From assembly GCF_010093535.1 (NCBI RefSeq), contig NW_022985187.1:97268-118236 (forward strand): 20,969 nucleotides of DNA, in the 5' to 3' direction. The notes under the pieces are model-generated. The model had not been told where the DNA came from, searched no databases, and saw only the letters and a program-made list of their open reading frames with translations. How positions within the stretch are numbered: position 1 is the first letter of the stretch; every line of letters starts with the position of its first letter. This document shows positions 9,301 to 19,185 of this stretch, piece by piece. The position numbers and the translations under genes are program-made. This DNA comes from Lindgomyces ingoldianus (Eukaryota; Ascomycota; Dothideomycetes; Pleosporales; Lindgomycetaceae).

Positions 9301-11330
9301 ACTACTAATACTTATAGAAGCTAATGCCTTAGACTATATAGTAGCAGGAGTTCTCTTCTAAACTAAGCTAGATAGGACTATTAGGCCTATTACATACTTT
9401 TTAAAAAGAATAAGTCTTGTAGAAGGTAATTATAAGATCTATAATAAGAAATTACTTGCTATAGTACGCTGCTTTAAATAATAGCAACCTAAACTAGAAG
9501 GTGCAGCGCATCTAATACAGGTCCTATTTAACTATAAGAACTTACAGTACTTTGCAACTATAAAACAACTTAGCTACTAATAAGCCTGTTAGTCTAAATA
9601 CTTATTTTATTTTAATTTTAAAATTATTTATTATCTTAGTTAAAATAAAGGGAAACTAGATGCTTTTATAAAGTAATTCTAAGACATCTTTACTTAGAAA
9701 AAAGTGTAAAAGGCTTAACACTAAACTTTGCTTTAATCTAAGCTATTTTTAAACTTTAACTTAAACAAAATAAATTAAATAATTAATTAAATTATTACTA
9801 ATAAGTATCTAAATAATAAATTTATTTAAAAAACTTTAGACCTACTCTAAAACAGCGCTAGTTAGTTAAAGAAGGTAACACTAGCTAACTATAAAAACTA
9901 AAATAGTAAGCTGTATTACTGTAACTAACTTATAATCTTTAATTCTAATAAACTAAGAATTAAACTACTCTAAATTATACACAACTTGCCTATTAAAGGA
10001 CACCTAGGCAGAGGAAAGACTCTTAACCTACTACAGAGAGAGTACTACTAGCCCCGCATGTTCTATACTGTACGCTAATATGTATTATGTTGCTATACTT
10101 ACTGTAAAGTAAAAGCCTTTTAAAAAAGGTATAATAGCCTGCTTAAACTGCTCCTAATCTTTAAATAAGCTTAGAAAAACATATTAATTAATTTTATTAT
10201 AAACTTACCCCTATCTAAAGGGTACATAAATATTATAGTAGTTATTAATTACTTAACTAAGTATTAACACTTAATACTATGTTTCTTTATAACTGCCCCT
10301 AATATAGCCTAGTTATTCTACTAATATGTATAAGTTTACTATAGCCTGCCTAACATAATTATATTAGACAGAGGTACGCAGTTTATCTTAGCCTTCTAGA
10401 ACAAACTCTATAAACAGCTCTAAATTATCCCCTATCTATCTACAGCTTTTTACCTAGAGACTAACAGCTAGACTAAGAACATAAACACTATAATAGAATA
10501 AGTCTTATAAGTGTACACAAACTACTAGTAGAACAACTAGGTAAAATAGTTAGCTATAGCATAGTTTAAAGCTAATAACATAACATCTAAATTAATATAA
10601 GTATCTTTGTTTTTAGCAAACTATAGATACTACTTTTAAATAGGATTTAAACTACTTTTAAATACCCTCTAACTAACTTATTAATCTATATAAGTAACAG
10701 ATGTAAATAGACTTATTAATAAAATCTAAAATATATCTAAATATGTTTATAAAAAGCTTATATAGGCTTAAGCTCTTTAATAAGAGTATGTAAACTAATT
10801 TTAAACCCCTGCCTCTGCGTATGCAGCTAGCAAGAAGGTCTAGCTAGACGCTAGAAATATCTAAATAAACTAATAATTAAAGAAACTTAATTAGAAGAAC
10901 CTTAGCCCCTTTATAGTAGCCTATATAGTCTTATTGCACGCTTACTAATTAATCCTACCTAATAGCATAAAGATACACCCTGTGTTCTATGTATTATTAC
11001 TGCGCTAAGTAGCCTCTAAATCTAACTATCTACCTAGACAGCTAAACCTGCTATCTAAACCTATTATTATAAACAACAAACTAGAATATGTTGTAGAAGA
11101 CATTAAATAAATCTAGTTTAATAAGAAAAAATGTATCTATAAATACTTTATAAAATAAACTAGATACAACAAACTGTTATAGGAACCTGCAGAAGCCCTG
11201 TAAAAAAACTCTATAGTAACCTAATTCTATGCCTAATACCTATCTAAACTAAACCTGTACCCTAATAAAGACAACCTAATGCTAGAACTACTAATGTAAA
11301 GGATTCCCTTCCTAATAAGGGGGGGGGTAC
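6304..11330 (+). pseudogene. Degenerate Gag-Pol of the Gypsy element
   Basis: The readable remnants, in order, are as follows. Gag zinc knuckle at 7266-7307, CFKCSKYSYIF*NC, a CX2CX4HX4C motif with His changed to Tyr. Protease active site at 7631-7642, NLEA where DSGA is expected. Reverse transcriptase from about 8450, with KKPRGRL near 8550 and YINNILIYS at 8876-8902, the YxDD box with both Asp read as Asn. RNase H follows at about 9180-9600. The integrase H2C2 zinc finger spans 9980-10105 (His at 9980 and 10001, Cys near 10091-10105), and DRGTQF near 10367 keeps an integrase-core Asp. A chromodomain-like EYVVEDI occurs at 11084 and an aromatic-rich remnant runs to about 11200. Every domain contains stops. 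The changes fit RIP (G to A, C to T), so the protein was intact before decay. Confidence 0.9.
11317..11327 (+). other. Polypurine tract of the Gypsy element
   Basis: The purine run AAGGGGGGGGG ends three to four bases before the TGTCACAG start of the 3' LTR. This is where the RNA primer for plus-strand DNA synthesis is expected in an LTR retrotransposon. It confirms the plus-strand orientation of the element. Confidence 0.85.
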
Positions 11331-11648
11331 TGTCACAGTATCCTCCCTAGATCCTAGACATAACTATATTAGACGCGTACTAGAGTATTATTAGTGCATG
11401 TCTAACATAAACACAACATAACATAGACATAAACTTAAGCATAAACTGCTTTAACACTAACTAAACCTAAAATAGGCTTAATTTATACCTAAAGCGCTTA
11501 GACTTCTAAGCTAAGTATTTAATTACTAATTTTCTCTTAAACCTTCCTGTTCCTCACATAATGTCTTGTACCTACTATAATACCTCACGTAGTAATTAAA
11601 CTAGACCTCTGTGAAGCTCTATAACCTTACTCGTGCACAATCGTGACA
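11331..11648 (+). repeat. 3' LTR of the Gypsy element
   Basis: It starts TGTCACAG and ends ATCGTGACA, length 318 bp, with the target duplication CGCCT directly after it (11649-11653). Its right third keeps C and G where the 5' LTR has T and A, and its left third is the more decayed. The middle of the two LTRs is identical over roughly 75 bp. Confidence 0.95.
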
Positions 11649-12099
11649 CGCCTAAAAGAGTTATATAATTTTAAAAGGAATAAAAAAAGAAGAATAACTA
11701 TATAAAGTAACTATATAATATTTTAGCTAATAAAGCTATAGTATTTATTAAACTTTACTAACACTTTATTATTTATAAAGCTTTATACATAAGCATCTTT
11801 TTTAATATTTTTAAAAGCTATGCACATATGTTCTACCTTTATAATATTAGTTTTAAAAAGATATAACGTACCTAACAGGTTAGTCGGCCACTTTTGCCAA
11901 GCCCCCACTAAAACCACCCTATTCTAGCGCAAAACAGCCCACTTTAGCCCTATATAAAGTAATACAACATAAGATATTATTTAAAGTCTACTTCTACTAC
12001 TTTTTTACACATACGCAAGTTATGCTTAGTCTAATTACACTGCTTATATTACCTTTAACTTAGCTTACTTTCTTTAGTGTGTACCTGTGTTTTTAGCTT

Positions 12100-14480
12100 C
12101 TTCTTATTACTACGCGCTCTAAACTCCTTTAAAGCAGTTAGATAAGCCCTATTCTTAACTATTAAAGTCTTTTCTGCCTACATCTACTTTCTTTTATATA
12201 ATTTATATTATATAGTAGCCTTATTTACTGCTTAAAGCTTTATAATCTTCTTTTACACTAACACTAGCTTATATGTAATAATTACTGCTCTTTTTAAGAC
12301 TTTCTTAAAAGCTTTTACTATAAACATTAGTAAGCTATTTATATGCCTTTAAATTTTTACCTTTATAAGCATTAATTATAACTTAAATTTAAAAGTATTA
12401 CTTAGAGTTTATAACTACTAAGGCTTATTATTAATAAGTAGTAGTAGTTATAAAGTACATAACTAGATATTAAGAGCTATTTTAACTTATTTTAGGTTAA
12501 ATAGAACTAAACTAGCGCTTTAAAACTCTTTTTAGATATTACTAAAAGTAATTACTGCATTATAGGCGTGTATAAAGCATAGTAGAAACTTAAGTTTTAT
12601 AATATAACGTACTTCATGGGCGAGTTGCTCACACACCCGAGTCGCTTACTTTTGCCAAGACCCCACTAAACCACCCTTTCTACACTAATGCATTCCCCAC
12701 AACACTACTTAGACGCGCTAAAAGAACGTTAGATACAGCTTGCGCTCTAAGCTTTTAAATAAGACATAAAACTCTTAAAGAAATGTGCTGTAGCTATGTG
12801 CAAAGTCCTATAAAAGACAACAAATAACTACAGCGCTAGATAACCTTTACAAGCTAATTCTACAGCTAAATCACAGAGGCTAGGTAATAAAAAGGAGCAG
12901 GTGATTGTTAAGACTATACTTAAGCTATATGCGCGAGGAATTTCCCCTTAGATAGCATTTGTGGCTAATATAGCTAATTCTTTACGCGCTGAGCGTAATC
13001 TAGGCTATGTTTGCATAAACTGGCCTAGTACGTTTGTAAAGCGTTATTTAGAGCTTAAAGTAAAGTTTTAAGCGCAAGTATAGTTAAAAGATATCTGGCT
13101 AATTATAAACCCTGTCTTGCTAAAGTTGTACGTGTTATCATCCTAGATGCTATACTTAGCTTTAATATTCTCCACAAGGCTAAACCTGCCCTAAATTACC
13201 CTAGGACTCTCACAGAGGGCTCTCTTATAGTTGTACTTACGCTTAAATGTTACTTTAAGCTCTAAATAACGCTTCACAAACGTACTAGGCTAGTTTATGC
13301 AAACATGGCCTAGATTACGCTTAGCGCGCAAAGAATTAGCTATATTAGCTATAAATGCTATCTAAGGGGAAATTCCTTGCGCATATAGCTTAAGTATAGT
13401 CTTAACAATTACCTGCTTCTTTTTATTGCCTAGCCTCTGTGATTTAGCTGTAGAATTAGCTTGTAAAGGTTGTCTAGTGCTGTAGTTATTTATTGTCTTT
13501 TACAGGACTCTACATATAGCTACAGCATATTTCTTTAAGAGTTTTATGTCTTATTTAAAAGCTTAGAGCGCAAGCTGTATCTAACATTCTTTTAGCGCGT
13601 CTAAGTGGTGTTGTGGGGAATGCATTAGTGTAGGAAGGGTGGTTTAGTGGGGTCTTAGCAAAAGTGAGCGACTCGGGTGTGTGAGCAACTCGCCCATGAA
13701 GTACGTTAAGTAATTTAGTTATATATAAAATCTTTAGCTTAGCACTTATATGCCTTTTTAAAAGAGGCAAAACAACCTACATTAAAAGGTTATAAAAGGT
13801 GTAATAAGTGTAAAAGTATATAAATAGTAATAAATTTTTTTTATAGTACTACTAGAAATTAAGTAAGTTATAGCTTTTATAGCTATTAATAATAAAAAGC
13901 TAATAAGCGCTTATAACTTTTTTTTATATGCTTATTAAAGTGCTTTAACTACTGCAGCTTAAGCTTATTTATTATCTAGCTGTTTTTAGAGACTATAATA
14001 ACCTAGTTTTAAAGCAAATTCTTTTTTTTATACTAAGCAAAAAAGTAATACCAGCTCTTAAAAATAATAAAAAGTAAAATAGCCTACTTTATTATGTTAA
14101 TACTTTAAATAACTATTATCTACTTTTTATTACTTTACTATATTACCTTTAGCTGTCCTTGTTTTTTTAAAGCTATAATAACTACTTTAGTTAATATTTA
14201 GCCTATTATAAAGCTTAACTTATTAAAGTTATACATATTTTTATTCTAAATACTATACTTAGCTTTTATGTTAGCTACTAGGCAAAACTAGCCTTAAATA
14301 ACCTTTAAATTTTTATAAAGTACTTTTTTATAATTATACTTATAATTAAACTTTATTATAAACTTAGAGCAGTGCTTAACCTACATACTAGGCTAGTTTA
14401 AGCTAACCTAGCCTAGATTGCGCTCTGCGCGCAAGGAATTAGCTATATTAGCTATAGCTATAAGCCTAAAAAGAAATTTA
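12100..14480 (-). pseudogene. Degenerate Fot1/pogo-family transposase, split by an insertion
   Basis: On the minus strand the N-terminal region starts near 14480. The YNFDETGF block reads as YNF(N)K at about 14221-14240. After the foldback insertion the remainder continues to a basic C-terminal tail (ALKEFRARSNKKK) at about 12136-12095. Numerous stops and frameshifts disable it. The order of blocks matches the copy at 1183-2819, which gives independent support for the family assignment. The limits are approximate. Confidence 0.75.
12607..13706. mobile_element. 1,100-bp foldback transposon derived from one end of the Fot1-type family
   Basis: Two arms of about 460 bp (12607 to about 13070 and about 13243-13706) are near-perfect inverted repeats. 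By eye they differ at about twenty sites, all transitions, so they are roughly 95% identical. The outer ends are ACGTACTTCATGGGCGAGT and its complement, flanked by TA at 12605-12606 and 13707-13708. The right 600 bp match the right end of the host element (about 14190-14808): terminal repeat, subterminal region and the first part of the transposase, read on the minus strand up to a YNFSKTGFIIS block near 13127-13095. The left arm is an inverted copy of the same end, so no full transposase exists and mobility would need a protein supplied from elsewhere. It is far less decayed than its host, hence younger. Confidence 0.93.
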
Positions 14481-14808
14481 TATGTAATAAGCTTAAGTAT
14501 ATACTTAATAACTACTATTTTTTAAGCTTAGTTAGATTTTTTAATTTAGGCTAGCCTTTTACTTTTAAAGGCTGTCTAGCGCGTTAATTGCTTAGTGTTA
14601 TGTAAGAGACATTATAAATAGCTGCAGTGTATTATAAAATTTTTTTTAAGTCTTATTTAAAAGCCTAAAGAGTAAGCTATATCTAATATTCTTTAGAAGA
14701 TTTAATCTCGTGTTGTTGTTAAGGCATTATGTAGATAGGTAGAGTGTAGTAAGGGCTTAGCAAAAGTAGCTAGCTAACCTGTGTAGCCGGCCAACCTGTT
14801 AGGTACGT

Positions 14809-15068
14809 TAAAAGGTTGTGTATAAATAGCTTAGTAATTATTTTAATACTAACATAAATTATAACTAGTATTAAAGAGATTAGACAATAATAAGCTTTAT
14901 ATAAATTAAGTAAAAAACTTTAATAAAGACTTTATATAAAGCTTTTAAAGCTATAATTAATAAGCTTACTTTTACATAGAAAGCTTTTAGTTTATAATTC
15001 TAAGATAAAATACTACTTTACACTACTATTATATAAGCATGCTAAAAATAACTTAAGCTTAAATAAGC
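14809..15068 (+). mobile_element. Copia-like copy A segment between two insertions
   Basis: This 260-bp piece aligns with copy B at about 18040-18295: ACTTTAATAAAGACTTTATATAAAG against ACTTTAATAAAAGTTTATATAAAG, and CACTACTATTATATAAGC in both. It shows that the Fot1-type element and the miniature LTR element entered the same older element. No reading frame is open. Confidence 0.75.
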
Positions 15069-15475
15069 TGTTGCGTTTGCTAAAAGGTTAACCTTCTAGC
15101 TAGCACAGCGGAAGGATATATATAGACGGATAGGTGTATGCGACACACCCCCTAGCTTAAACAGAGGAACAAGAGAGGTGAAACAACCTTAACACACCCT
15201 CCTAGCCTAAGCAACAGAACTTAGAGACAGATCTAGTAAGTTAGCCTCTGTAATAGACGTACTGCCTAAATGCTCTTTGCTAAGCGTAGGAGTTAAACAC
15301 ACAGTGCTTAGAGATAATGCAATTCTATTAGTAGAGTAAGAGTGCAAAAATTTTTGTGCGCTAACTATCTACACTACGCTGCAAACTAGGCTTATAACTG
15401 TTGCGTTTGCTAAAAGGTTAACCTTCTAGCTAGCACAGCAGAAGGATATATATAGACAGATAGATGTATGCAACA
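15069..15475. mobile_element. Miniature LTR retrotransposon (TRIM/SMART-like), 407 bp
   Basis: Two 77-bp direct repeats (15069-15145 and 15399-15475) begin TGTTGCG and end TGCGACA or TGCAACA, giving TG...CA termini. They differ at only a few positions, all of them G to A. The element is bounded by TAAGC at 15064-15068 and TAAGC at 15476-15480, an exact 5-bp target duplication. The 253-bp interior has no coding frame. It holds two similar strings, CACACCCCCTAGCTTAAAC and CACACCCTCCTAGCCTAAG, about 50 bp apart. This is the structure of a terminal-repeat retrotransposon in miniature, which borrows proteins from full elements. I could not identify a primer-binding site or a clear polypurine tract, so orientation is open. 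Confidence 0.88.
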
Positions 15476-16375
15476 TAAGCTATGTTCTTAATTAAGCCTA
15501 TATATAAAGCACTATATAGTAACTTTTATTTAGCACTTTAAGTTATAATTAATTAGTAGAATAACATGTTTTGAAATAAACTAGAAAATATATACTACAC
15601 TAATAAAAAATATAACTTCTCTAATATAATTAGCTTTTAATAACATAGAAAAGGTCTAAGAAAATTTAAATTACACCTTTTTATATAATTAAAGTAATGC
15701 TTTATCTACTATAAGAAAAAATGTTAGTTAATAAATTATCTTTATATAAATTAATTTTATATAAAACACTAGTATATCTCTTTATATAAAAGATTTTATA
15801 ATAAGACTCTAATGTGTAAAAAAGTAAGCATGTATATTTAAAAATTTAAAAGTAAACTAAAGTAAGACAAAAAAAAGTTATATAATAATAACTTAAATAA
15901 AAAGAAAAGTAAAAAGATTATTAACTACTTTACTACTGCTGCATTTCTCTACTGTGTGACAGTAAAGAACATATACAGCCTAGAACCTAAAGATTATGCA
16001 GAATAGTTTATTCTTAATAACTAATATTATATAGTATACTAAGGTAAACTATAGGATACTAGCACTGTAAAAATATCTACTATTAAAAAGTTATAACTTA
16101 AAGCATACTTATAAGAATTTTCTTATATAAAAGTAAACTAAATACTAAACAAAAAAAGTATTAGCCTTAAAAAATAAAAACTAATAAAATTAAATAGTAC
16201 TATATAAATTACTAATTTAGTTAGTAGTGTTACATATTATATATTAGATACACTAACACCTTTATTATTATTTTTTGCTAATATAGACTAAATAAATGCG
16301 TACTTAAACAATATATAAAATGTAATTATATAAAGTAATAAAAGTAAAGTTCTAGTTATGCATAAATAAAGTTAT
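15476..16375 (+). mobile_element. Copia-like copy A, 3' part with zinc-knuckle remnant
   Basis: This aligns with copy B at about 18300-19185. A knuckle-like block near 15697-15735 reads CFIYYKKKC, matching CFICYKEKC in copy B with one Cys turned to Tyr. About 300 bp further, TTTATTCTTAATAACTAATA (16003 onward) matches copy B and may be a decayed protease site. Homology with copy B ends near 16340. The last 35 bp to the GC-richer junction at 16376 have no partner in copy B, which is cut short there. Confidence 0.65.
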
Positions 16376-16696
16376 GTCTGTACGCAGCAGCAGCGTCACG
16401 ATCTAGATACAAGCGATCGCGCACGAGCAGGACCACGTATCTATGTCACATAATGCTTGTGCGCGAACCTCTGTGCGCGAACATCTAGATATCCCCCTTT
16501 TCCTCTATATAGAGAAAAGATAAGAGTAATAGAACTAGAAACATGTTGCCCTTACTTTACTTACTTTATATGCTGTGCACACTGTACACTACTCTTACTT
16601 TTACTACTTAAGTGCTTATACTATAAGCAGCTAGCTATTAGAGCTTATTTAACACTAATTAGTAGTTAATTTAATTAACTATAAATTAGTAAAAGT

Positions 16697-16813
16697 AATA
16701 ATAAAGTACCTACACTTTATAAAGTACTTTATTTTATTACTTATTCTTTAAGAAGAGTAATAACAAAGCACTTACACTTTATAAGGTACTTTATTTAGTT
16801 ACTTATTCTTTAA
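16697..16813 (+). repeat. Tandem repeat, 62-bp period, about 1.9 copies
   Basis: AATAATAAAGTACCTACACTT at 16697 and AATAACAAAGCACTTACACTT at 16759 start two units that share TTTATAA(A/G)GTACTTTATTT and end in TTACTTATTCTTTAA. The spacing is 62 bp. It lies in the 5' non-coding part of copy B. Copy A has only one diverged unit, near 5065-5120. Confidence 0.85.
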
Positions 16814-17045
16814 AATAGCAGATTAATTCTTTACATTATATAGTAAGCCCTACTACTATATAAAGCAAAGAGGAGATAGTGTAAGACGCACACTAAAGCT
16901 ATTAAAGCTGCATAACCTAGTAGCTAGACAATAGCATATTAATTCTTTACATTATATAGTAAGCTCTACTACTATACAAAGTAAGAAGGAGATAGTGTAA
17001 GGCGCACACTAAAGCTATTAAAGCTGCACAACCTAGCAGCTAGAT
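16814..17045 (+). repeat. Tandem repeat, two 116-bp units
   Basis: Units 16814-16929 and 16930-17045 both begin AATAGCA(G/T)ATTAATTC and end CTAG(T/C)AGCTAGA. Differences between them are few, mostly C/T and A/G changes. A third copy of the first seven bases starts at 17046. With the adjacent 62-bp repeat this makes a 350-bp repetitive leader in copy B. Copy A lacks it. Confidence 0.93.
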
Positions 17046-17715
17046 AATAGCAGTACCTGCGTAATCTACTAAAAAAGTAATTAACTATACTATTATAATA
17101 AAATCTTACTAGCAACTAATAACTCTATGTAATAATAGAAAGAATAAAGAATAATTTTTATTATATAAATAACTTATAAAAAACATAAAGATATTAAAGG
17201 CAACACTACAAAATAAGACTAGCCTAGAGTACTAGAATAATAAGATTAATATATTAAAAGCTTTAACAAGCTTACAGACTTAATTATATATAAGTTATAT
17301 AATTATAAATTTATATATAATAACTTAAAAAGGCGCTACTTTTTTAAGTTTATATATAAAAGATTTTAAAAAATAAACACTATAAAACTTCTTAGCACTT
17401 AGCTACATATTTAAAAAAGAGCTTATATAAGTGCTAAAGAACAAAAGAATTATACTATAGCTAGGCACTAAAGGTACTTAAGCCTAAAAGCTGTATAATA
17501 TAGCATAAAAAAAAGTAATTACACTAAAAAGGCTTTATATATAACCTTTATTACTATATAAGGCTCTACATAGAAGTAGACTAAACATAATGCTGCTATT
17601 AACACTAGATATACTAGCATTACCTGCTTCTACACTTTAGCTAGCACTACACTAATTACTGTACAAACAATACATGCTACCCTACCTAACGCCTGCTCCA
17701 CACCCTTAATTGTAC

Positions 17716-17741
17716 ACACTACTGCCTGCAGTAGTGTATGC
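17716..17741. repeat. Short perfect inverted repeat
   Basis: ACACTACTGC and its complement GCAGTAGTGT are separated by CT, forming a tight hairpin. It lies in a C-rich, little-decayed part of copy B (about 17620-17780) between the leader repeats and the zinc-knuckle remnant. Its role is unknown; chance is possible. Confidence 0.6.
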
Positions 17742-18546
17742 ACTACTAATACCACCTGCATAATCTATACTATATTACAACCTATATAAACTTCTACTCT
17801 AGAGGGAAACTGCTAAAGAAAAACTTTTAGTAAATAAAATTATATAATTTTAAAAAGTATAAAAAAAAAATAATAACTATATAAGTTAACTATATAATAT
17901 TTTTATAAATAAAATAAAAATCTTTATTAATTTATATTAATAGCTAAATATTTAGAAAACTTAGTACATAAACATCTTTTTAGATATTCTAAAAAGTTAG
18001 GCAAATATGTACTATATGTACAACATAGGCCCTAGATATAACTAGAAGCATTTATATAACACCTTAAGCAGTTACTTTAATACTAATGTAAACTATAGCT
18101 AGTACTAGACAGACTAGATAATAATAACTTTTATATAATGCTAATAAAAAAACTTTAATAAAAGTTTATATAAAGTTTTTAAAATAATAATTAATAAGCT
18201 TATGCTTATATAAAAGGCACTAAAAATAAAATTTTAAAAGAATATTCTACTGCACACTACTATTATATAAGCTTGTTAAGGATAACTAGAACTAAAACAT
18301 ACTATGTTTACTATTAAGCTCTTATGCAAAGCTTTATTTAGTAACTTATAGGCATTACTCTAAGTTACTATAAACTAAAAGGTAAACTAATACCTTTAAA
18401 AACTGCCTAATGCATACTACATAAACTACTAATATAACTCTACATAATAAAAAAGAAGCTTCTTTTTATGTAAAAAAAAATAATGTAGAAGATCTTTATC
18501 TAAGTTTAGGCTATAATCTAGAGATAACTGCATATAGATAAAAAAG

Positions 18547-18894
18547 TGCTTTATCTGCTATAAAGAAAAATGTTAGTTATTACACTACTTTTATAATAAC
18601 TATATATAAGTAAAGAACTAGTATGTTACCTTATATAAAATTTTTTATAATAAAACTTTATTATATAAAGCTATTACTTTATACATTTAAAACTTTAAAG
18701 GTTACTCTAAGAAAAAAAATAATTTATATAATGTAAAAAAAATAAAATAAAAGAGTAAAAATGCTAAAAAAGCTATTAACTACTTTACCTCTACTACCTA
18801 TCTACACTATGCAACAGGAGAGGACATCTACAGCATTAAACCTAAGAAGTATACTAAGTAGTTTATCCTTAATAACTAATACTATATAGTATAC
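18547..18894 (+). pseudogene. Degenerate Gag zinc knuckle and possible protease of Copia-like copy B
   Basis: At 18547-18585 the plus strand reads CFICYKEKC*LLH. This resembles the CX2CX4C...H knuckle (CFVCGKEGCxxxxH style) that I recall from fungal Copia Gag-Pol proteins. About 280 bp later, near 18859-18894, FILNN*YYIVY could be a decayed WILDSG...H/C protease site, with Asp and Ser read as Asn. Copy A has matching, more decayed text near 15697-15735 and 16003-16040. The conserved spacing between knuckle and second block in both copies supports a shared coding region. The protease reading is tentative. Confidence 0.5.
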
Positions 18895-19185
18895 TAAGGC
18901 AAACTATAAGACACAGGCGTAGTAAAAATCTTTACTATTAGTAAGTTTTAACTTAAAGTGTATGTATAAAAAAACTTACATATAAAAATTAATTAAATAC
19001 TTAGCTAAATAGATATTAGCTTTAAAAGCTAGACACTAAAAGGATTAATTAGTACTATATAAATCTAGAACCTAATTAGTTTAGTTACATACTATATTTT
19101 AAAAACTTTAACACTATTTTTACTATTACTAGCAGATGCTAACTAACTTAGGGCATACTTTAACAACATTTTAAATGTTATTATA

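Larger units (their letters stand above)
5986..11648 (+). mobile_element. Ty3/Gypsy chromovirus-type LTR retrotransposon, full length but decayed
   Basis: The element is 5,663 bp with two 318-bp LTRs (5986-6303 and 11331-11648) and a CGCCT target duplication. Plus-strand remnants come in the Ty3/Gypsy order: Gag zinc knuckle, protease, reverse transcriptase, RNase H, integrase and a C-terminal chromodomain. The G-rich polypurine tract lies just before the 3' LTR. A primer-binding site should follow 6303, but I could not match TTACATTATG to a tRNA. Stops and Asp-to-Asn changes throughout make it non-autonomous. It lies inside Copia-like copy A, so it is the younger of the two. The chromodomain, common in fungal chromoviruses, is thought to steer integration to heterochromatin. 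Confidence 0.95.
11866..14808 (-). mobile_element. Fot1/pogo-type DNA transposon, copy 2, both ends present
   Basis: The ends are ACGTACCTAACAGGTT at 11866 and its complement AACCTGTTAGGTACGT ending at 14808. They are flanked by TA at 11864-11865 and 14809-14810, the TA target duplication of the Tc1/mariner superfamily. Without the nested foldback element (12607-13706) and one TA, the length is 1,841 bp, close to the roughly 1.9 kb of Fot1. Subterminal repeats follow the right terminus (AGGTT before GGCCGGCTA and before AGCTAGCTA, read inward). The transposase is on the minus strand and decayed. The target is Copia-like copy A. Confidence 0.9.
4742..16375 (+). mobile_element. Copia-like retrotransposon copy A, heavily interrupted
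   Basis: The pieces 4742-5985, 11649-11865, 14809-15068 and 15476-16375 line up in order with copy B at 16376-19185. Shared blocks include AGAGC(C/T)TATTTAACACTAATTAG at about 4941/16639, TATATAATTTTA at about 11660/17840, a region near 14880/18150, and near-identical text at about 16003-16055/18862-18905. The gaps are exactly three later insertions (Gypsy, Fot1-type, miniature LTR element), each bounded by its own target duplication. A degenerate zinc knuckle lies near 15697-15735. All coding capacity is lost. The outer ends are uncertain: a TGTCACA at 4762 could be an LTR start, matching TGTCACA at 16444. Confidence 0.7.
16376..19185 (+). mobile_element. Copia-like retrotransposon copy B, truncated at its 3' side
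   Basis: This is an uninterrupted version of the element that is broken up in copy A. It starts with a less decayed, CG-containing stretch (16376-16490) that includes TGTGCGCGAAC twice (16458 and 16472) and a possible LTR start TGTCACA at 16444. Tandem repeats (16697-17045) follow. A decayed Gag region comes next, then a zinc-knuckle-like block and a possible protease. It ends abruptly at 19186, where the inverted duplication starts, so reverse transcriptase, integrase and the 3' LTR are missing. The Copia assignment rests on the knuckle style alone and is moderate. Confidence 0.6.

Noticed and set aside
13555..13770. 71-codon minus-strand open frame
   Set aside because: It lies in the terminal arm of the foldback transposon and runs across its end, so it is a chance frame.
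16457..16669. 70-codon plus-strand open frame, Cys- and Leu-rich with a possible membrane segment
   Set aside because: It sits in the putative LTR/leader of Copia-like copy B. The homologous part of copy A has no such frame, so it is probably chance.
4395..19185. Mitochondrial or mitochondrial-derived DNA, suggested by the extreme AT content
   Set aside because: LTR retrotransposons, TA-flanked DNA transposons and RIP-type decay are nuclear features; no mitochondrial genes were seen.
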